64,000 bases of DNA from Gallionellales bacterium GWA2_54_124 (GTDB taxonomy: Bacteria > Pseudomonadota > Gammaproteobacteria > Burkholderiales > Gallionellaceae). Below are positions 36,173 to 44,579 of the stretch, in pieces. A program made the translations under genes and the position numbers. Position 1 is the stretch's first letter. Every line of letters starts with the position of its first letter. The stretch spans positions 62,001 to 126,000 of the forward strand of contig MGWO01000002.1 in assembly GCA_001801025.1 (NCBI GenBank). The letters run 5' to 3'. The notes below the pieces were generated by a model. The model did not search any database. It worked only from the letters and a program-made list of their open reading frames with translations, and had not been told where the DNA came from.

Positions 36173-38150
36173 TTTCTCCCCCAAATCCAGCCAACTCAAC
36201 CGCGCGCCACAGATTTTCATCGGAGGTGTCCGTGTATATACTGGTCGTTTGCAGACTGGTATGCCCAAGCAAACGTTGGACGACATTGAGTGGCACGCCA
36301 GATAGTGCCAAATGACTTCCACACGTGTGGCGCAACCAATGTGCGGTGGCGCGATCAAATGCCTTGGCCTCGATATGCTTGCCATCCATCATCAGGGATT
36401 GTGCAATCTCCCCAAAAAATGAACGCAAGGACTTGGATAGCGCGCTGGTGGTCACAGAACCTGTCCCTATCTCGCTTGACACAAGCGGGGTGTCTGGTGG
36501 ATTGCTGGTGATGTCCAGGCTCAACTCGCGATATTCGAAATAGGTTTGCAACGCTTGCATGACTTCGCTGGACATTGGCACAGCGCGCCATTTACCCCCT
36601 TTGCCACAAACTTTGAGCATCCAGCGTACACCGATCTCATTTGAGAGCGGCATCGTGTACATGCGCGATACTTTTGCATCAACCAGCTCGGATATGCGCA
36701 GGCCGGTTGCGTAGGCGAATGGCAGTACAAAACGTAATCTCGCCGAACAGCTGGTTGCGGGTAGTTGACGCAAACAAGCCATCAAATAATTCCATTGCCC
36801 CGCAGAAAACGCCCGCATGAATTCGACATCAGGATTTGACCGGGAATCAGCAACAACCAGCGATTTGGACACCGCGCTCCACGGATTGAATGAGCAATAC
36901 TGCACGCGCACCAACCACTCAAACAGGTTGCCGACAACAGTCAGTGCGTACCGAACGCTGCCAGGCGATAGTGACCCATCAAACGGCTTCCATGCCGGAT
37001 CGTGCCGCTCCCTCTTTTTTGCGCTAATCCATTCAGATTGCGTGATGCGAAAAGGCCAGTTGTCGGGTTCGGTTCTGCCTATCATGGACAACCAATCTCG
37101 ATAGGATGCGCAATCCTCAACTGTCAAATCAGACAAAGCCTTGGCGCGTTCAATAATCGCCCACAACAGCATCTTCTCTGCTTCCTTCTGATAGGCGCGC
37201 TGGGTGTTTGGATTGCCGGACTTTGTGGCAAGCCAGGAAAATACGGCTTGATAGTCGTTTGTGGCAGCAATACGCGGCTCGCCATGATAACGATTCGATC
37301 CAATCATACCATCCAGATCAACGGGCACGGCAAAGGCCTCCAGTGGTACAACGCGCGTTTCCCTATTTCGCTCTTGATTTCGCAATAAGGGTGCTACCGT
37401 GCGCGCCGGGACAAGCGAGCGTTTTGGCAACGCGCCTAGCGATGATTCGTATCCTTGCAGCCACGCCACAATTCGCGCCGCGCCCTTGATGCCCAACCTT
37501 GGCACGTCTATCCACCAGCGATAACCGCGTACAGCAATCCCGTCAACTAAATGTCCTATTGTCGGCAAGCCGGCCAACACTAAACGGTTGGAGATCACCG
37601 GGTCAAACCAGGCTGCGATTAAGTCATCACGCACTGGATCGGTGGAAATCAGTGGCTCAATCCACTTTAACGCAAGCAACTGTTTGTCGATCAGCCGTTG
37701 CCTTTTCTTTTGCTTGGTATCGACTGACTGTGGATAGGCATCCAGGTAAGAGCGAATAAGTTCTTTTTCTGTAAAGAATCCATCAGGATCAAACTCAGCG
37801 CGGTAATCATCAAGGGTGGGGGCAGGGGAGAGTGCGGATTCCCCACCGCCCGCACCAATGTGCATCCTGATGAGATGGGCTTCGCGATGCTTCCCGCTTC
37901 GTAGCGCAGCCTGTCTGAGCGTATCCCGAATCCAGGTCAGTGTTGTTTTTGCGCGACGCAAATCCATCCCGGTCTCAAGATAGCGATCAGACATTTCGCC
38001 AATATCCATACCAAGAATGGCAGCCCTAAAAAAGGCAAGGTGATGGCGGCCGATTTTCCGTTCGACCGATTTTTTGGATATTGCCCAATCACCACTCAAT
38101 GCCAATTTCCCCTTTCGCAATGCATAGTTAGATGCCCTGCCCACAGACAT
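36156..38150 (-). CDS. Long tyrosine recombinase / integrase
   Basis: About 664 aa from ATG 38150; a GTG two codons earlier is possible. N-terminal 100-residue module (SVGRASNYALRKGKLALSG, GRHHLAFFRAAILGMDIGEMS) matches the DUF3701-type head of large plasmid and ICE integrases. SAM-like core-binding domain around ATKSGNPNTQRAYQKEAEKM, then the catalytic domain with GLRISELVD (Arg), HWLRHT (His-x-x-Arg), LLGH and nucleophile Tyr near 639 (TTSIYTDTS). It could integrate the element or resolve plasmid multimers. No attachment site was found in the flanking sequence. Two short genes follow in the same operon. Confidence 0.9.
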   Translation of the reverse strand: MSVGRASNYALRKGKLALSGDWAISKKSVERKIGRHHLAFFRAAILGMDIGEMSDRYLETGMDLRRAKTTLTWIRDTLRQAALRSGKHREAHLIRMHIGAGGGESALSPAPTLDDYRAEFDPDGFFTEKELIRSYLDAYPQSVDTKQKKRQRLIDKQLLALKWIEPLISTDPVRDDLIAAWFDPVISNRLVLAGLPTIGHLVDGIAVRGYRWWIDVPRLGIKGAARIVAWLQGYESSLGALPKRSLVPARTVAPLLRNQERNRETRVVPLEAFAVPVDLDGMIGSNRYHGEPRIAATNDYQAVFSWLATKSGNPNTQRAYQKEAEKMLLWAIIERAKALSDLTVEDCASYRDWLSMIGRTEPDNWPFRITQSEWISAKKRERHDPAWKPFDGSLSPGSVRYALTVVGNLFEWLVRVQYCSFNPWSAVSKSLVVADSRSNPDVEFMRAFSAGQWNYLMACLRQLPATSCSARLRFVLPFAYATGLRISELVDAKVSRMYTMPLSNEIGVRWMLKVCGKGGKWRAVPMSSEVMQALQTYFEYRELSLDITSNPPDTPLVSSEIGTGSVTTSALSKSLRSFFGEIAQSLMMDGKHIEAKAFDRATAHWLRHTCGSHLALSGVPLNVVQRLLGHTSLQTTSIYTDTSDENLWRAVELAGFGGENETRL

Positions 38151-38171
38151 ACCCACGGTTTTTGTGGATAG

Positions 38172-38405
38172 CTATCTGGTTAAGATCATCCACCGCCAAA
38201 CGCCCATCAAACTGGTCGCGGTGAAGCCGACTTGCATGACGACCATGCCCGTTGCATGGGTGAGCAAACCGAAATATATCCACGCGACATTCGATAGCAG
38301 AAACAACACAAAACCCCAACCGGAGTAGCGATTGTTCAACGCCAACAGAGCCGCGCCACACAATCCAGTCGCACAGCCAATCCACTCAATAAGTTCGAGC
38401 AACAC
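38172..38405 (-). CDS. Small membrane protein upstream of the integrase
   Basis: 77 aa from a GTG at 38405, chosen because AGGAGG lies eight bases upstream. Three hydrophobic segments: LIEWIGCATGLCGAALLAL, GWGFVLFLLSNVAWIYFGLL, and MVVMQVGFTATSLMGVWRW. It resembles the short PnuC/SemiSWEET-like membrane proteins found on plasmids. Last visible gene of the parM operon or first of the integrase operon; function unknown. Confidence 0.65.
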   Translation of the reverse strand: MLLELIEWIGCATGLCGAALLALNNRYSGWGFVLFLLSNVAWIYFGLLTHATGMVVMQVGFTATSLMGVWRWMILTR

Positions 38406-38417
38406 AATCAGCGCCTC

Positions 38418-38684
38418 CTAAAATTGACCAAAAACGCTCTTCACAATGGCTTGGGTTGCAGGCCGTTCGGTTTCCGGCTGTTCTGGCACTGGCTCAAGCG
38501 AAGTTTTGACTACCGCAGCAGCACCTCCTCTGGCAACATCAACATGCACCATCTTGCCGCCCAAAACCGACAGCCCCATTGAGGCCAGCATCCGTAATCG
38601 TTCAGCTCGCGCGCGCAGTGGCAACGCAGACAGATCAGCCTGTAGCTCAGAATGCCCCTCAAAATAATTGACCGTGATGCGCAT
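38418..38684 (-). CDS. ParR/StbB-like partition adaptor
   Basis: 88 aa from ATG 38684, one base after the parM stop. MRITVNYFEGHSELQADL reads like the start of a small ribbon-helix-helix protein (beta strand then helices RARAERLRMLASMG), with a Pro-rich tail (EPVPEQPETERPAT). In plasmid type II partition, the gene right after parM encodes the ParR adaptor that binds direct repeats upstream of parM; such repeats are present here. Assignment rests mainly on position and size. Confidence 0.6.
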   Translation of the reverse strand: MRITVNYFEGHSELQADLSALPLRARAERLRMLASMGLSVLGGKMVHVDVARGGAAAVVKTSLEPVPEQPETERPATQAIVKSVFGQF

Positions 38685-38685
38685 G

Positions 38686-39660
38686 TCAGGCCGCACCGCC
38701 GCGCCAAAAGCCTCTTGCGTTTGCGAACACAGCTTCCTTCGCCAGGTTGATAGGTGTTTTGGCGAACGCTTCTTTAATGGAAGCTTCAAAGAAGGGCGCA
38801 CCACCCCCGACAAGGACGATCTGATCAATGCTGGAATTTTCCTTGCGCAAGGATTCCTGTATTTGTGAACACGCAATATGTCCAACCTTAGCCGATGCGT
38901 CAGCCAGGTAGGGCGCAATCTCAATGCGCTCACCAAATACAGAGACAGTTGAGCGTTCAGCCCTGACGGCGTTTTCCAGTTTGCTTCTGCCGGGATTGCC
39001 GCCGTGATCCTTTGCAATCAGGGCAGCGGCCTCATCCAACACCACCGAGGTGGCATCAAGGCTCGTGCCAGAGGAAGCACGCTTGAACTCGCCATTAACC
39101 AGCAAAACCCAATCAACTGAGAAAAAGCCGGGGTCAACCACCAGCACACTGGAATCTTCAATCTGGCTGGGATCATCCAGGCCGTGCATCCAGTCAACAA
39201 AGCCGCCCAGTGGTTGGGGTACGATTTTGACTTCATGTACCACCACCTTGCGCCGGGGCGTGATCTGATGTTCGCCGCGCATGATTTTTGTTAAATGCTC
39301 ACGCAATCCAGCATCCAGATACTGGTTAGTCGGCAATCCCGTTACAACACAATCAATCTCGCTCATTTCCGTCAAAAGTAACCCGGCGTTAAACAAGGCG
39401 CGATAAGATTCCGTTGCGGTGTAATCTTTATGCAGTTCACGCGGCCAATTCTCGATGCGATCATGACTCACCGCCGCCGCAAACTCCTTGCCATCCACCA
39501 ATACGTGCAACGAATCGTCGCTGCCCATAATTCGCTGTCCAAGATGATCCAATGGGGCAGCGCCAGCGGGACGCTTAATCATCCTGGGCGATACCTCTGT
39601 GTTGTCGCCATAAACAATCTTGAGATTCGAGTAACCAATATCCAATCCAACTGTCAGCAT
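38686..39660 (-). CDS. parM: ParM/StbA actin-like plasmid segregation ATPase
   Basis: About 324 aa. Start taken at the second of two adjacent ATGs (39663 and 39660), because AGGAGG is nearly fused to the first. Actin-fold motifs: phosphate-1 LTVGLDIGYSNLKIVYGD, phosphate-2 VLVVDPGFFSVDWVLL, adenosine motif IVLVGGGAPFFE. ParM filaments push plasmid copies apart with the help of ParR bound to the centromere. It is divergent from the AcaB-like gene across a 320-bp region full of repeats. Confidence 0.88.
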   Translation of the reverse strand: MLTVGLDIGYSNLKIVYGDNTEVSPRMIKRPAGAAPLDHLGQRIMGSDDSLHVLVDGKEFAAAVSHDRIENWPRELHKDYTATESYRALFNAGLLLTEMSEIDCVVTGLPTNQYLDAGLREHLTKIMRGEHQITPRRKVVVHEVKIVPQPLGGFVDWMHGLDDPSQIEDSSVLVVDPGFFSVDWVLLVNGEFKRASSGTSLDATSVVLDEAAALIAKDHGGNPGRSKLENAVRAERSTVSVFGERIEIAPYLADASAKVGHIACSQIQESLRKENSSIDQIVLVGGGAPFFEASIKEAFAKTPINLAKEAVFANARGFWRGGAA

Positions 39661-39686
39661 CATTCCTCCTAAAAATTTCACATGCT

Positions 39687-39844
39687 CTGTAGAGCGTCTG
39701 TAGAACGGGCGTGAAACAAATCATCGCAACACCACGAAAATCCGGCCCGCCCGTAGCGCGACTGTGGCGCGTTTCCAGTACGACTGAGCGCCACCAGCCG
39801 AACCGCCTAAAATTCCACATGCGCTGTAGAGCGTCTGTGGCGCG
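39687..39844 (+). repeat. Three pairs of 11-bp iterons upstream of parM (candidate centromere)
   Basis: Pairs in strict 11-bp phase: CTGTAGAGCG at 39687 with CTGTAGAACG at 39698; CCGTAGCGCG at 39751 with CTGTGGCGCG at 39762; CTGTAGAGCG at 39824 with CTGTGGCGCG at 39835. The first and last pairs sit in a longer duplicated context beginning CCTAAAATTCCACATG. Tandem 10-12 bp direct repeats next to parM are typical centromeres for RHH-type ParR. The same motif family occurs upstream of repA and in traI. Confidence 0.75.
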
Positions 39845-39870
39845 TATGGAAATTATTGGGCAACTGAAAA

Positions 39871-39922
39871 TATAAATCCTCGAAATACCTTGTAAATTTG
39901 CAAGGTATTTCGAGGATTTATA
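39871..39922. promoter_or_regulatory. 22-bp perfect palindrome between parM and the AcaB-like gene
   Basis: Arms 39871-39892 and 39901-39922 are exact complements (left arm begins TATAAATCCTCG and ends ATACCTTG), with an 8-base spacer TAAATTTG. A closely related palindrome with the same 5' flank GCAACTGAAAATA lies at 63943-63986, before the traF-traI operon. It is probably an operator or an activator site. No T-run makes a terminator less likely. Confidence 0.75.
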
Positions 39923-39983
39923 TGGATGTTTGAAGCATGATTGCCCGTGGCAATATCCGTTCAATTCACAAATGGAGCGTTAC

Positions 39984-40703
39984 ATGGAAGAGAAAAAGGC
40001 TGCGAAAGGGGCGATCAGAACACCAAAAAAATACCTGGAGTTCAGTAATCCGTTCGTCATTCGAGACACAACTATTTATACGACGCCAGCCCAATTGGTC
40101 TATGAGACGGCATTCGATGACTGCGCCGTCTCAATGCGCAATCTAAGCGCCGTGCTGCCGACACTGGTCAAAAATGCCAGCGAAATGATGGCCATCAACG
40201 GTGCCGTCGATCACCTGATTAACAATGCGCTTACGAATCTGCGCAATGAAGGCGCGCGGATCAAGAAGATCGCCGAGGACAATGGTATCGAGATTGGCAG
40301 ACTGAATTACACCAACACAAAACAAGTCGAAGCCAAGCTAACCTGCAATAAAGCCGGTCAATATCTGCAAATAATCTCGGAGCTTGATGGGTTGCTCTGC
40401 CTTGTTCACTCGGCATGGTTTGCCGGATTTATTGATGACGATGCAAAGGCCAGCCTGGAAAGGCAATGGCGCAGGAAAATGATCGGGGTTGCCGCCGAAA
40501 TAAAAAACATCACCAACCGCGCTTTCCGTGCAGCTGGAAAACTGGCAGAAACTGATGGCGCGTCACCAAGCGAGGTGGATAACACAAGCCTCTTGAACGA
40601 GGAGGAACCCATCGCAAAACAGAAAACTGCCAAAGCCACCAAAACCGCAAAAACACTTCCCGCCGAAGACGAAGCACTGACTGTCACTGAGTCCGTATCC
40701 TGA
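39984..40703 (+). CDS. AcaB/DUF1845-like protein of conjugative elements
   Basis: 239 aa from ATG 39984, chosen because GGAG lies six bases upstream; ATG 39972 is in frame but has no ribosome site. FVIRDTTIYTTPAQLVYETA at the start, a helical middle (NNALTNLRNEGARIKKIAEDN), then CNKAGQYLQIISELDGLLCLVHSAWFAG and RQWRRKMIGVAAEI. This pattern resembles PF08900/DUF1845 proteins (PFL_4669-type ICE proteins and AcaB, an IncC regulator). Lys/Ala-rich C-terminal tail. If it is AcaB-like it could act on the palindromes next to it; that is inference. Confidence 0.45.
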   Translation: MEEKKAAKGAIRTPKKYLEFSNPFVIRDTTIYTTPAQLVYETAFDDCAVSMRNLSAVLPTLVKNASEMMAINGAVDHLINNALTNLRNEGARIKKIAEDNGIEIGRLNYTNTKQVEAKLTCNKAGQYLQIISELDGLLCLVHSAWFAGFIDDDAKASLERQWRRKMIGVAAEIKNITNRAFRAAGKLAETDGASPSEVDNTSLLNEEEPIAKQKTAKATKTAKTLPAEDEALTVTESVS

Positions 40704-40704
40704 T

Positions 40705-42402
40705 TTGCAACTCAACCAGCAACAAGCCAGAGCGGTTAATGCGCTAGGGCATTGTTCGGTGCTGGCCTGTCCAGGGTCAGGAAAAACACGCGTACTATCC
40801 ATGCGAGCAGCCCGGTTGCTCAGTGAAAACAAAACCGGGCGGTTGTGCGCCGTTACGTTCACACGCGATGCCGCCGCTGAACTGAAGTCGCGCATTCTGC
40901 ACTTATGCGGGGAAGGCGAGGCAAAGCGTCTGGCGGTCGGGACATTTCATTCGGTCGCACTGTCACAGATTCGACGCTTGCCACACATGTCAAGCATGAA
41001 ACTGCTATCGGATGGTGAGCGCATGGGTTTGCTTAGGCGGTGCTATTCACAATGCAAATGTGATGTACCTTTTGACAAGGTGCTTTCCGCCATTGATCGC
41101 GCCAAATCAAGGTTGGGGCAGACCATATTCAGCGATCCCGGCATCGAGGATGTGTTCAATGCCTACCAGCATCTGCTTGCCACAGAACACGGGATGGATT
41201 TCGCCGATATTTTGCTGACTGTCGTTAATGGGTTTCGAGACGAGAGCATTAAGCCGCTTGCCGTGCGCTGGTTGTTGGCTGATGAGTTTCAGGATGCGGA
41301 CGAGGTGCAGGCGCAATGGGTGATTGAACATGGCATGGCTGGCATTGAGGTCACGATTGTTGGCGACGACGATCAAAGCCTATACTCGTTTCGGAATGCG
41401 CTGGGCTACGCGGGGATGCTCCGCGTTTCGCAAACGCTGGTTGCCCAGGAAATCACGCTGCCAATCAATTACCGCTGTGCACCTAATATCTTGGCTCATG
41501 CGGCACGCCTGATTGCCAACAACCCTAACCGAGCCAACAAAGCCATCGAGGCCGCCCGCGACGCAATCGGCATCGTCAAAATACATCGCGCCGCAGATAG
41601 ATACCACGAGGCCAGTCTTGTTGTTGAGACGATAAATAAATCTGCCGACCAAGGGTGGGCAATACTCGCGCGCACCAATAGTTTGCTGGAAGTGGTTGAG
41701 GCAGAACTACTGGCAAGCGGCATTGACTATACGCTTTCAGGTGGGAAATCTGTTTGGGATGGTGTGACGGGCAGTGCCTTGGTCGGATTGCTTAAAAGCG
41801 TACAGTCGGACGGATGGACGGGTATGGCCAATGCATTGTCGGTTTGCGGGGTCAGGTCGGAATTGCTCAATCTGCATCACGACAATAAAAGTTGCGGACA
41901 AATGCTGGAAAGAATCTTGATCCACGCACCAGAAAACGATGTGCGTACCAGAAAGACTATCGAAAGTGCGCGACGTGGATGCGCTGAATGGCGGAGGCAG
42001 ATAGCGGATGGCAATACGACGCTTGCCATCTATGCCGCAGCCAACTGGCTTGCGCAGCATGCCAAACAAGATCGAGGTGATCTGGTAAAAAAACTGGCCG
42101 GCATCATTGTTAGGCTTAAAGGATCGTTGGCGCAACGCTTAAATACGCTATCGAGAACAACAGATCGTACCAACGACAACGGCGTAGTGCTATCCACCTT
42201 GCACGGCAGTAAAGGTCTGGAATTCGACAGTGTGTGGATTATTGGTGTGGAGGATGGCAATTTGCCACACCCGGATTCCACCGAAGACGAGGAACGGCGA
42301 TTGTTCTATGTGGGGATTACGCGCGCCCGAAACCGCTTGGAAATCAGCAGTTCGATTGAGGATGGATTGGATTCCCGTTTCATCATAGAGGCGGGGTTTT
42401 AG
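40705..42402 (+). CDS. UvrD/Rep-type superfamily 1 DNA helicase
   Basis: 565 aa from a TTG directly after the previous stop (TGATTTG), so probably translated by coupling. Q motif LNQQQARAV, Walker A CPGSGKT (residues 22-28), motif Ia VTFTRDAAAELKSR, motif II LADEFQDAD, motif III VGDDDQSLYSFRNA, motif V STLHGSKGLEFD, motif VI FYVGITRARNRL. All helicase motifs are intact, while the 2B region is shorter than in chromosomal UvrD. Element-borne UvrD-like helicases may support replication or unwinding at transfer. Confidence 0.9.
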   Translation: MQLNQQQARAVNALGHCSVLACPGSGKTRVLSMRAARLLSENKTGRLCAVTFTRDAAAELKSRILHLCGEGEAKRLAVGTFHSVALSQIRRLPHMSSMKLLSDGERMGLLRRCYSQCKCDVPFDKVLSAIDRAKSRLGQTIFSDPGIEDVFNAYQHLLATEHGMDFADILLTVVNGFRDESIKPLAVRWLLADEFQDADEVQAQWVIEHGMAGIEVTIVGDDDQSLYSFRNALGYAGMLRVSQTLVAQEITLPINYRCAPNILAHAARLIANNPNRANKAIEAARDAIGIVKIHRAADRYHEASLVVETINKSADQGWAILARTNSLLEVVEAELLASGIDYTLSGGKSVWDGVTGSALVGLLKSVQSDGWTGMANALSVCGVRSELLNLHHDNKSCGQMLERILIHAPENDVRTRKTIESARRGCAEWRRQIADGNTTLAIYAAANWLAQHAKQDRGDLVKKLAGIIVRLKGSLAQRLNTLSRTTDRTNDNGVVLSTLHGSKGLEFDSVWIIGVEDGNLPHPDSTEDEERRLFYVGITRARNRLEISSSIEDGLDSRFIIEAGF

Positions 42403-42889
42403 GGGTGGATGCCGATTTCAAGGTAATCCGCCACCGATCTCAATCGCAAACCCGCTACCCGTTACGACAGCAAGTCGGCCAGTAATACCAATCTCAATTA
42501 CTACGATTTCGACTGACAGCAATTAGCTCGTAAGCAGGCGTACAAACAAGGGTAGAATCACTCAATTCATGGACCGCTGAGTGCCATAACCCGCAGGTCA
42601 ATTGTTGAAAATGAACGCCCGCTTGCTAATGGAAAGCGGTAGTTAGATGCGGTGGTGTTAGACGGACAAAAACATGAACAACCCAGCCGTTAAAGACTAA
42701 ATCTTATCTACCCAAACAGTCAGTTCCTCTTCATCCTCATCCTCATCCCAAATACATACCCGCCTCGCTTATAACTACAGCTTTAGTGTTGAAGTATTAA
42801 TAATTCACAAAACTTTCACAAAAGCTTCATTGGTTTGAAATGGTTGTAACTCATGATGTGTCGCATTACATATCTAGACATCTATCGTC
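42403..42889. other. 487-bp intergenic region before phnF, possible insertion-element remnant
   Basis: No supported gene. Bases 42415-42470 contain two imperfect copies of a GATTTCAAGGTAATCCGCCACC-like unit (shortened: GATTTCA...CCGCCACC and GATCTCA...CCGCTACC), reminiscent of IS21-type ends. The last 100 bases are AT-rich and hold the phn promoter and a PhnF-like operator. This may mark a junction where the phn cargo was inserted. Confidence 0.4.
42871..42884. promoter_or_regulatory. Candidate PhnF (HutC-type) operator
   Basis: TATCTAGACATCTA lies immediately before the phnF start. HutC/PhnF-type GntR regulators bind short sites with a TCTAGAC or GTxTAGAC core. Position over the transcription start suits autorepression and control of the whole phn operon. 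Weak, motif-level evidence. Confidence 0.4.
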
Positions 42890-43615
42890 ATGAGCCTTTA
42901 CGCAATTGATCGCGATACCGGAATTACCCTTTATGCACAAATCGCCGAAGTGCTGGAGCGCGACTATGTTCGTCAGGGCGCGGCGGGCGACCGATTGCCT
43001 GCGGAAGGTGAGTTGGCGGCACGCTTTGCCGTTAATCGTCATACTTTGCGTCGTGCCGTTGATGAACTCATTTCGCAAGGATTGCTTGAGCGGCGTCATG
43101 GTGTAGGTATTTTTATTACCGATCAGTTGCTCGATTATCGAGTCGGAGCAAATACGCGTTTTACTCAAACGCTGGCCGATATCGGTATTTCTACCGATAC
43201 ACGCGTAATACGAAAAATGGTTACTCCTGCGCCTGCAGGTGTTGCGCGCAACTTGGCGCTGCTGGCTGACGAACCTGTTCTTTGGCTTGAAACATTACGC
43301 TTAGCCGATGGCTTGCCCTTCTGTGTTATTTCCCATTTTCTGCCTGTTAAACCATTTAGCGAATTGCTGGATGGCTATGCCGGCGGCTCGTTGCATGACT
43401 TTTTAGAGAAAAATCACGGCGCACTTCATCGTACCGAAAGCCTGGTAACCGCCGTGCTTCCTCAAGGCGACGATGCAAAGCTGCTGGGAATTACCCAAAA
43501 TCGGCCCGTGTTGCGGGTCAAGAGTTTGAACGTGCTGGATCGGGATAACTCTCCGGTCGAGTACGCCATTACCCGGTTCCGCGCAGACCGGATCCAACTG
43601 CGCATCACACCCTAA
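42890..43615 (+). CDS. phnF: GntR/HutC-family phosphonate regulator PhnF
   Basis: 241 aa. N-terminal winged helix of GntR type (YAQIAEVLERDYVRQGAAGDRLPAEGELAARFAVNRHTLRRA, abbreviated) and a C-terminal UTRA ligand domain (LWLETLRLADGLPFCVISHFLP). PhnF represses phn genes and is released by a phosphonate-derived or phosphate signal. It heads the operon, transcribed with phnD 38 bp downstream. No Shine-Dalgarno sequence is seen before ATG 42890, so initiation may be leaderless or weak. Confidence 0.9.
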   Translation: MSLYAIDRDTGITLYAQIAEVLERDYVRQGAAGDRLPAEGELAARFAVNRHTLRRAVDELISQGLLERRHGVGIFITDQLLDYRVGANTRFTQTLADIGISTDTRVIRKMVTPAPAGVARNLALLADEPVLWLETLRLADGLPFCVISHFLPVKPFSELLDGYAGGSLHDFLEKNHGALHRTESLVTAVLPQGDDAKLLGITQNRPVLRVKSLNVLDRDNSPVEYAITRFRADRIQLRITP

Positions 43616-43653
43616 AACCTCCCTACCAAACTGAATCCAACAGGAGTTTCAAC

Positions 43654-44523
43654 ATGCAATTTAACAAACTTGTTCTTTCCATGCTGATCGGCGCTTCGCT
43701 GATGAGTGCAACTGCAGCGGTACAGGCTCGCGAATTAGTACTTGGCTTGATTCCAGCTGATAACAACGAAGAAATGATCAAAACCTTCGAACCGATGCGC
43801 GCCTATCTGGAAAAGAAGCTGGGTCAAAAAGTGAAAATGTTCACTGCAACGGACTACGCCGGCGTGATTGAAGGCATGAAAAAGAAGCGTGTGGATATCG
43901 CCTGGTTCGGCCCTTTGTCGTATTACCTGGCTGAACAAGAAGCAGGTGCTGAAGCCTTTGCTGTCGGTATTCGTGAGGGCAGCAATTCAGCTACTTACAA
44001 AAGCATCATCGTTACGCCTTGCGACAGTGGCATCAAAAGCATTCTCGACCTGAAAGGTAAGAGCGTTGCGTTTGTTGATCCAGCCTCTACCTCTGGCGGT
44101 TTGATGCCGAGCTACATGGTGAAGCAAGCAACCGGCAAGATGCCTCAGGAATTCTTCGGTAAGTTTACCTATGCTGGTTCGCACGATGCAGCGGAATTGG
44201 CTGTGAAAAACAAGACGGTTGATGCGGCGGCTGACAATGACATTACCTATCCAAAGATGTTGGAAAAAGGTCTGATTACCAAAGAAAGCAATTGCATCAT
44301 CGCCGAATCATCACCGTTGCCAGGCTCTCCACTGGTTTATCGCGGTGATTTGCCTAAGGAACTGAAAGCACAAATTCGCGACGCAATCTTGAATGCAGAC
44401 AAGGAAATCAAAGTAACAGGCTACGGCAAGATCAGCCATTACGTTGCGGTTGAGCCTAAAGATTATCAAATGATCCGCAATATGGTTAAAGAACTTGGCC
44501 TTAAGAAAGAGCAGCTGAAGTAA
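43654..44523 (+). CDS. phnD: Phosphonate ABC transporter substrate-binding protein PhnD
   Basis: 289 aa with AGGAG before the start and a Sec signal peptide cleaved near AVQA-RELVLG. Typical PhnD body: LGLIPADNNEEMIKTFEPM, DIAWFGPLSYYLA, SVAFVDPASTSGGLMP, and NDITYPKM. It captures phosphonates in the periplasm and hands them to PhnE. Confidence 0.95.
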   Translation: MQFNKLVLSMLIGASLMSATAAVQARELVLGLIPADNNEEMIKTFEPMRAYLEKKLGQKVKMFTATDYAGVIEGMKKKRVDIAWFGPLSYYLAEQEAGAEAFAVGIREGSNSATYKSIIVTPCDSGIKSILDLKGKSVAFVDPASTSGGLMPSYMVKQATGKMPQEFFGKFTYAGSHDAAELAVKNKTVDAAADNDITYPKMLEKGLITKESNCIIAESSPLPGSPLVYRGDLPKELKAQIRDAILNADKEIKVTGYGKISHYVAVEPKDYQMIRNMVKELGLKKEQLK

Positions 44524-44579
44524 TTGAAGTGTCGCGGTCGGCAAAGTAGATGCAGACCGCGAATTAATTAGGAGGTCGT

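Noticed and set aside
38418..39017. The ParR-like gene as a 199-aa protein extending into parM
   Set aside because: The extra N-terminal part is the other frame of parM; the ATG at 38684 right after the parM stop is the natural start.
39575..39964. A 129-codon minus-strand open frame covering the parM upstream region
   Set aside because: It only translates the iterons and the palindrome; similarity of its residues YLANLQ to the region before traF merely reflects the shared palindrome.
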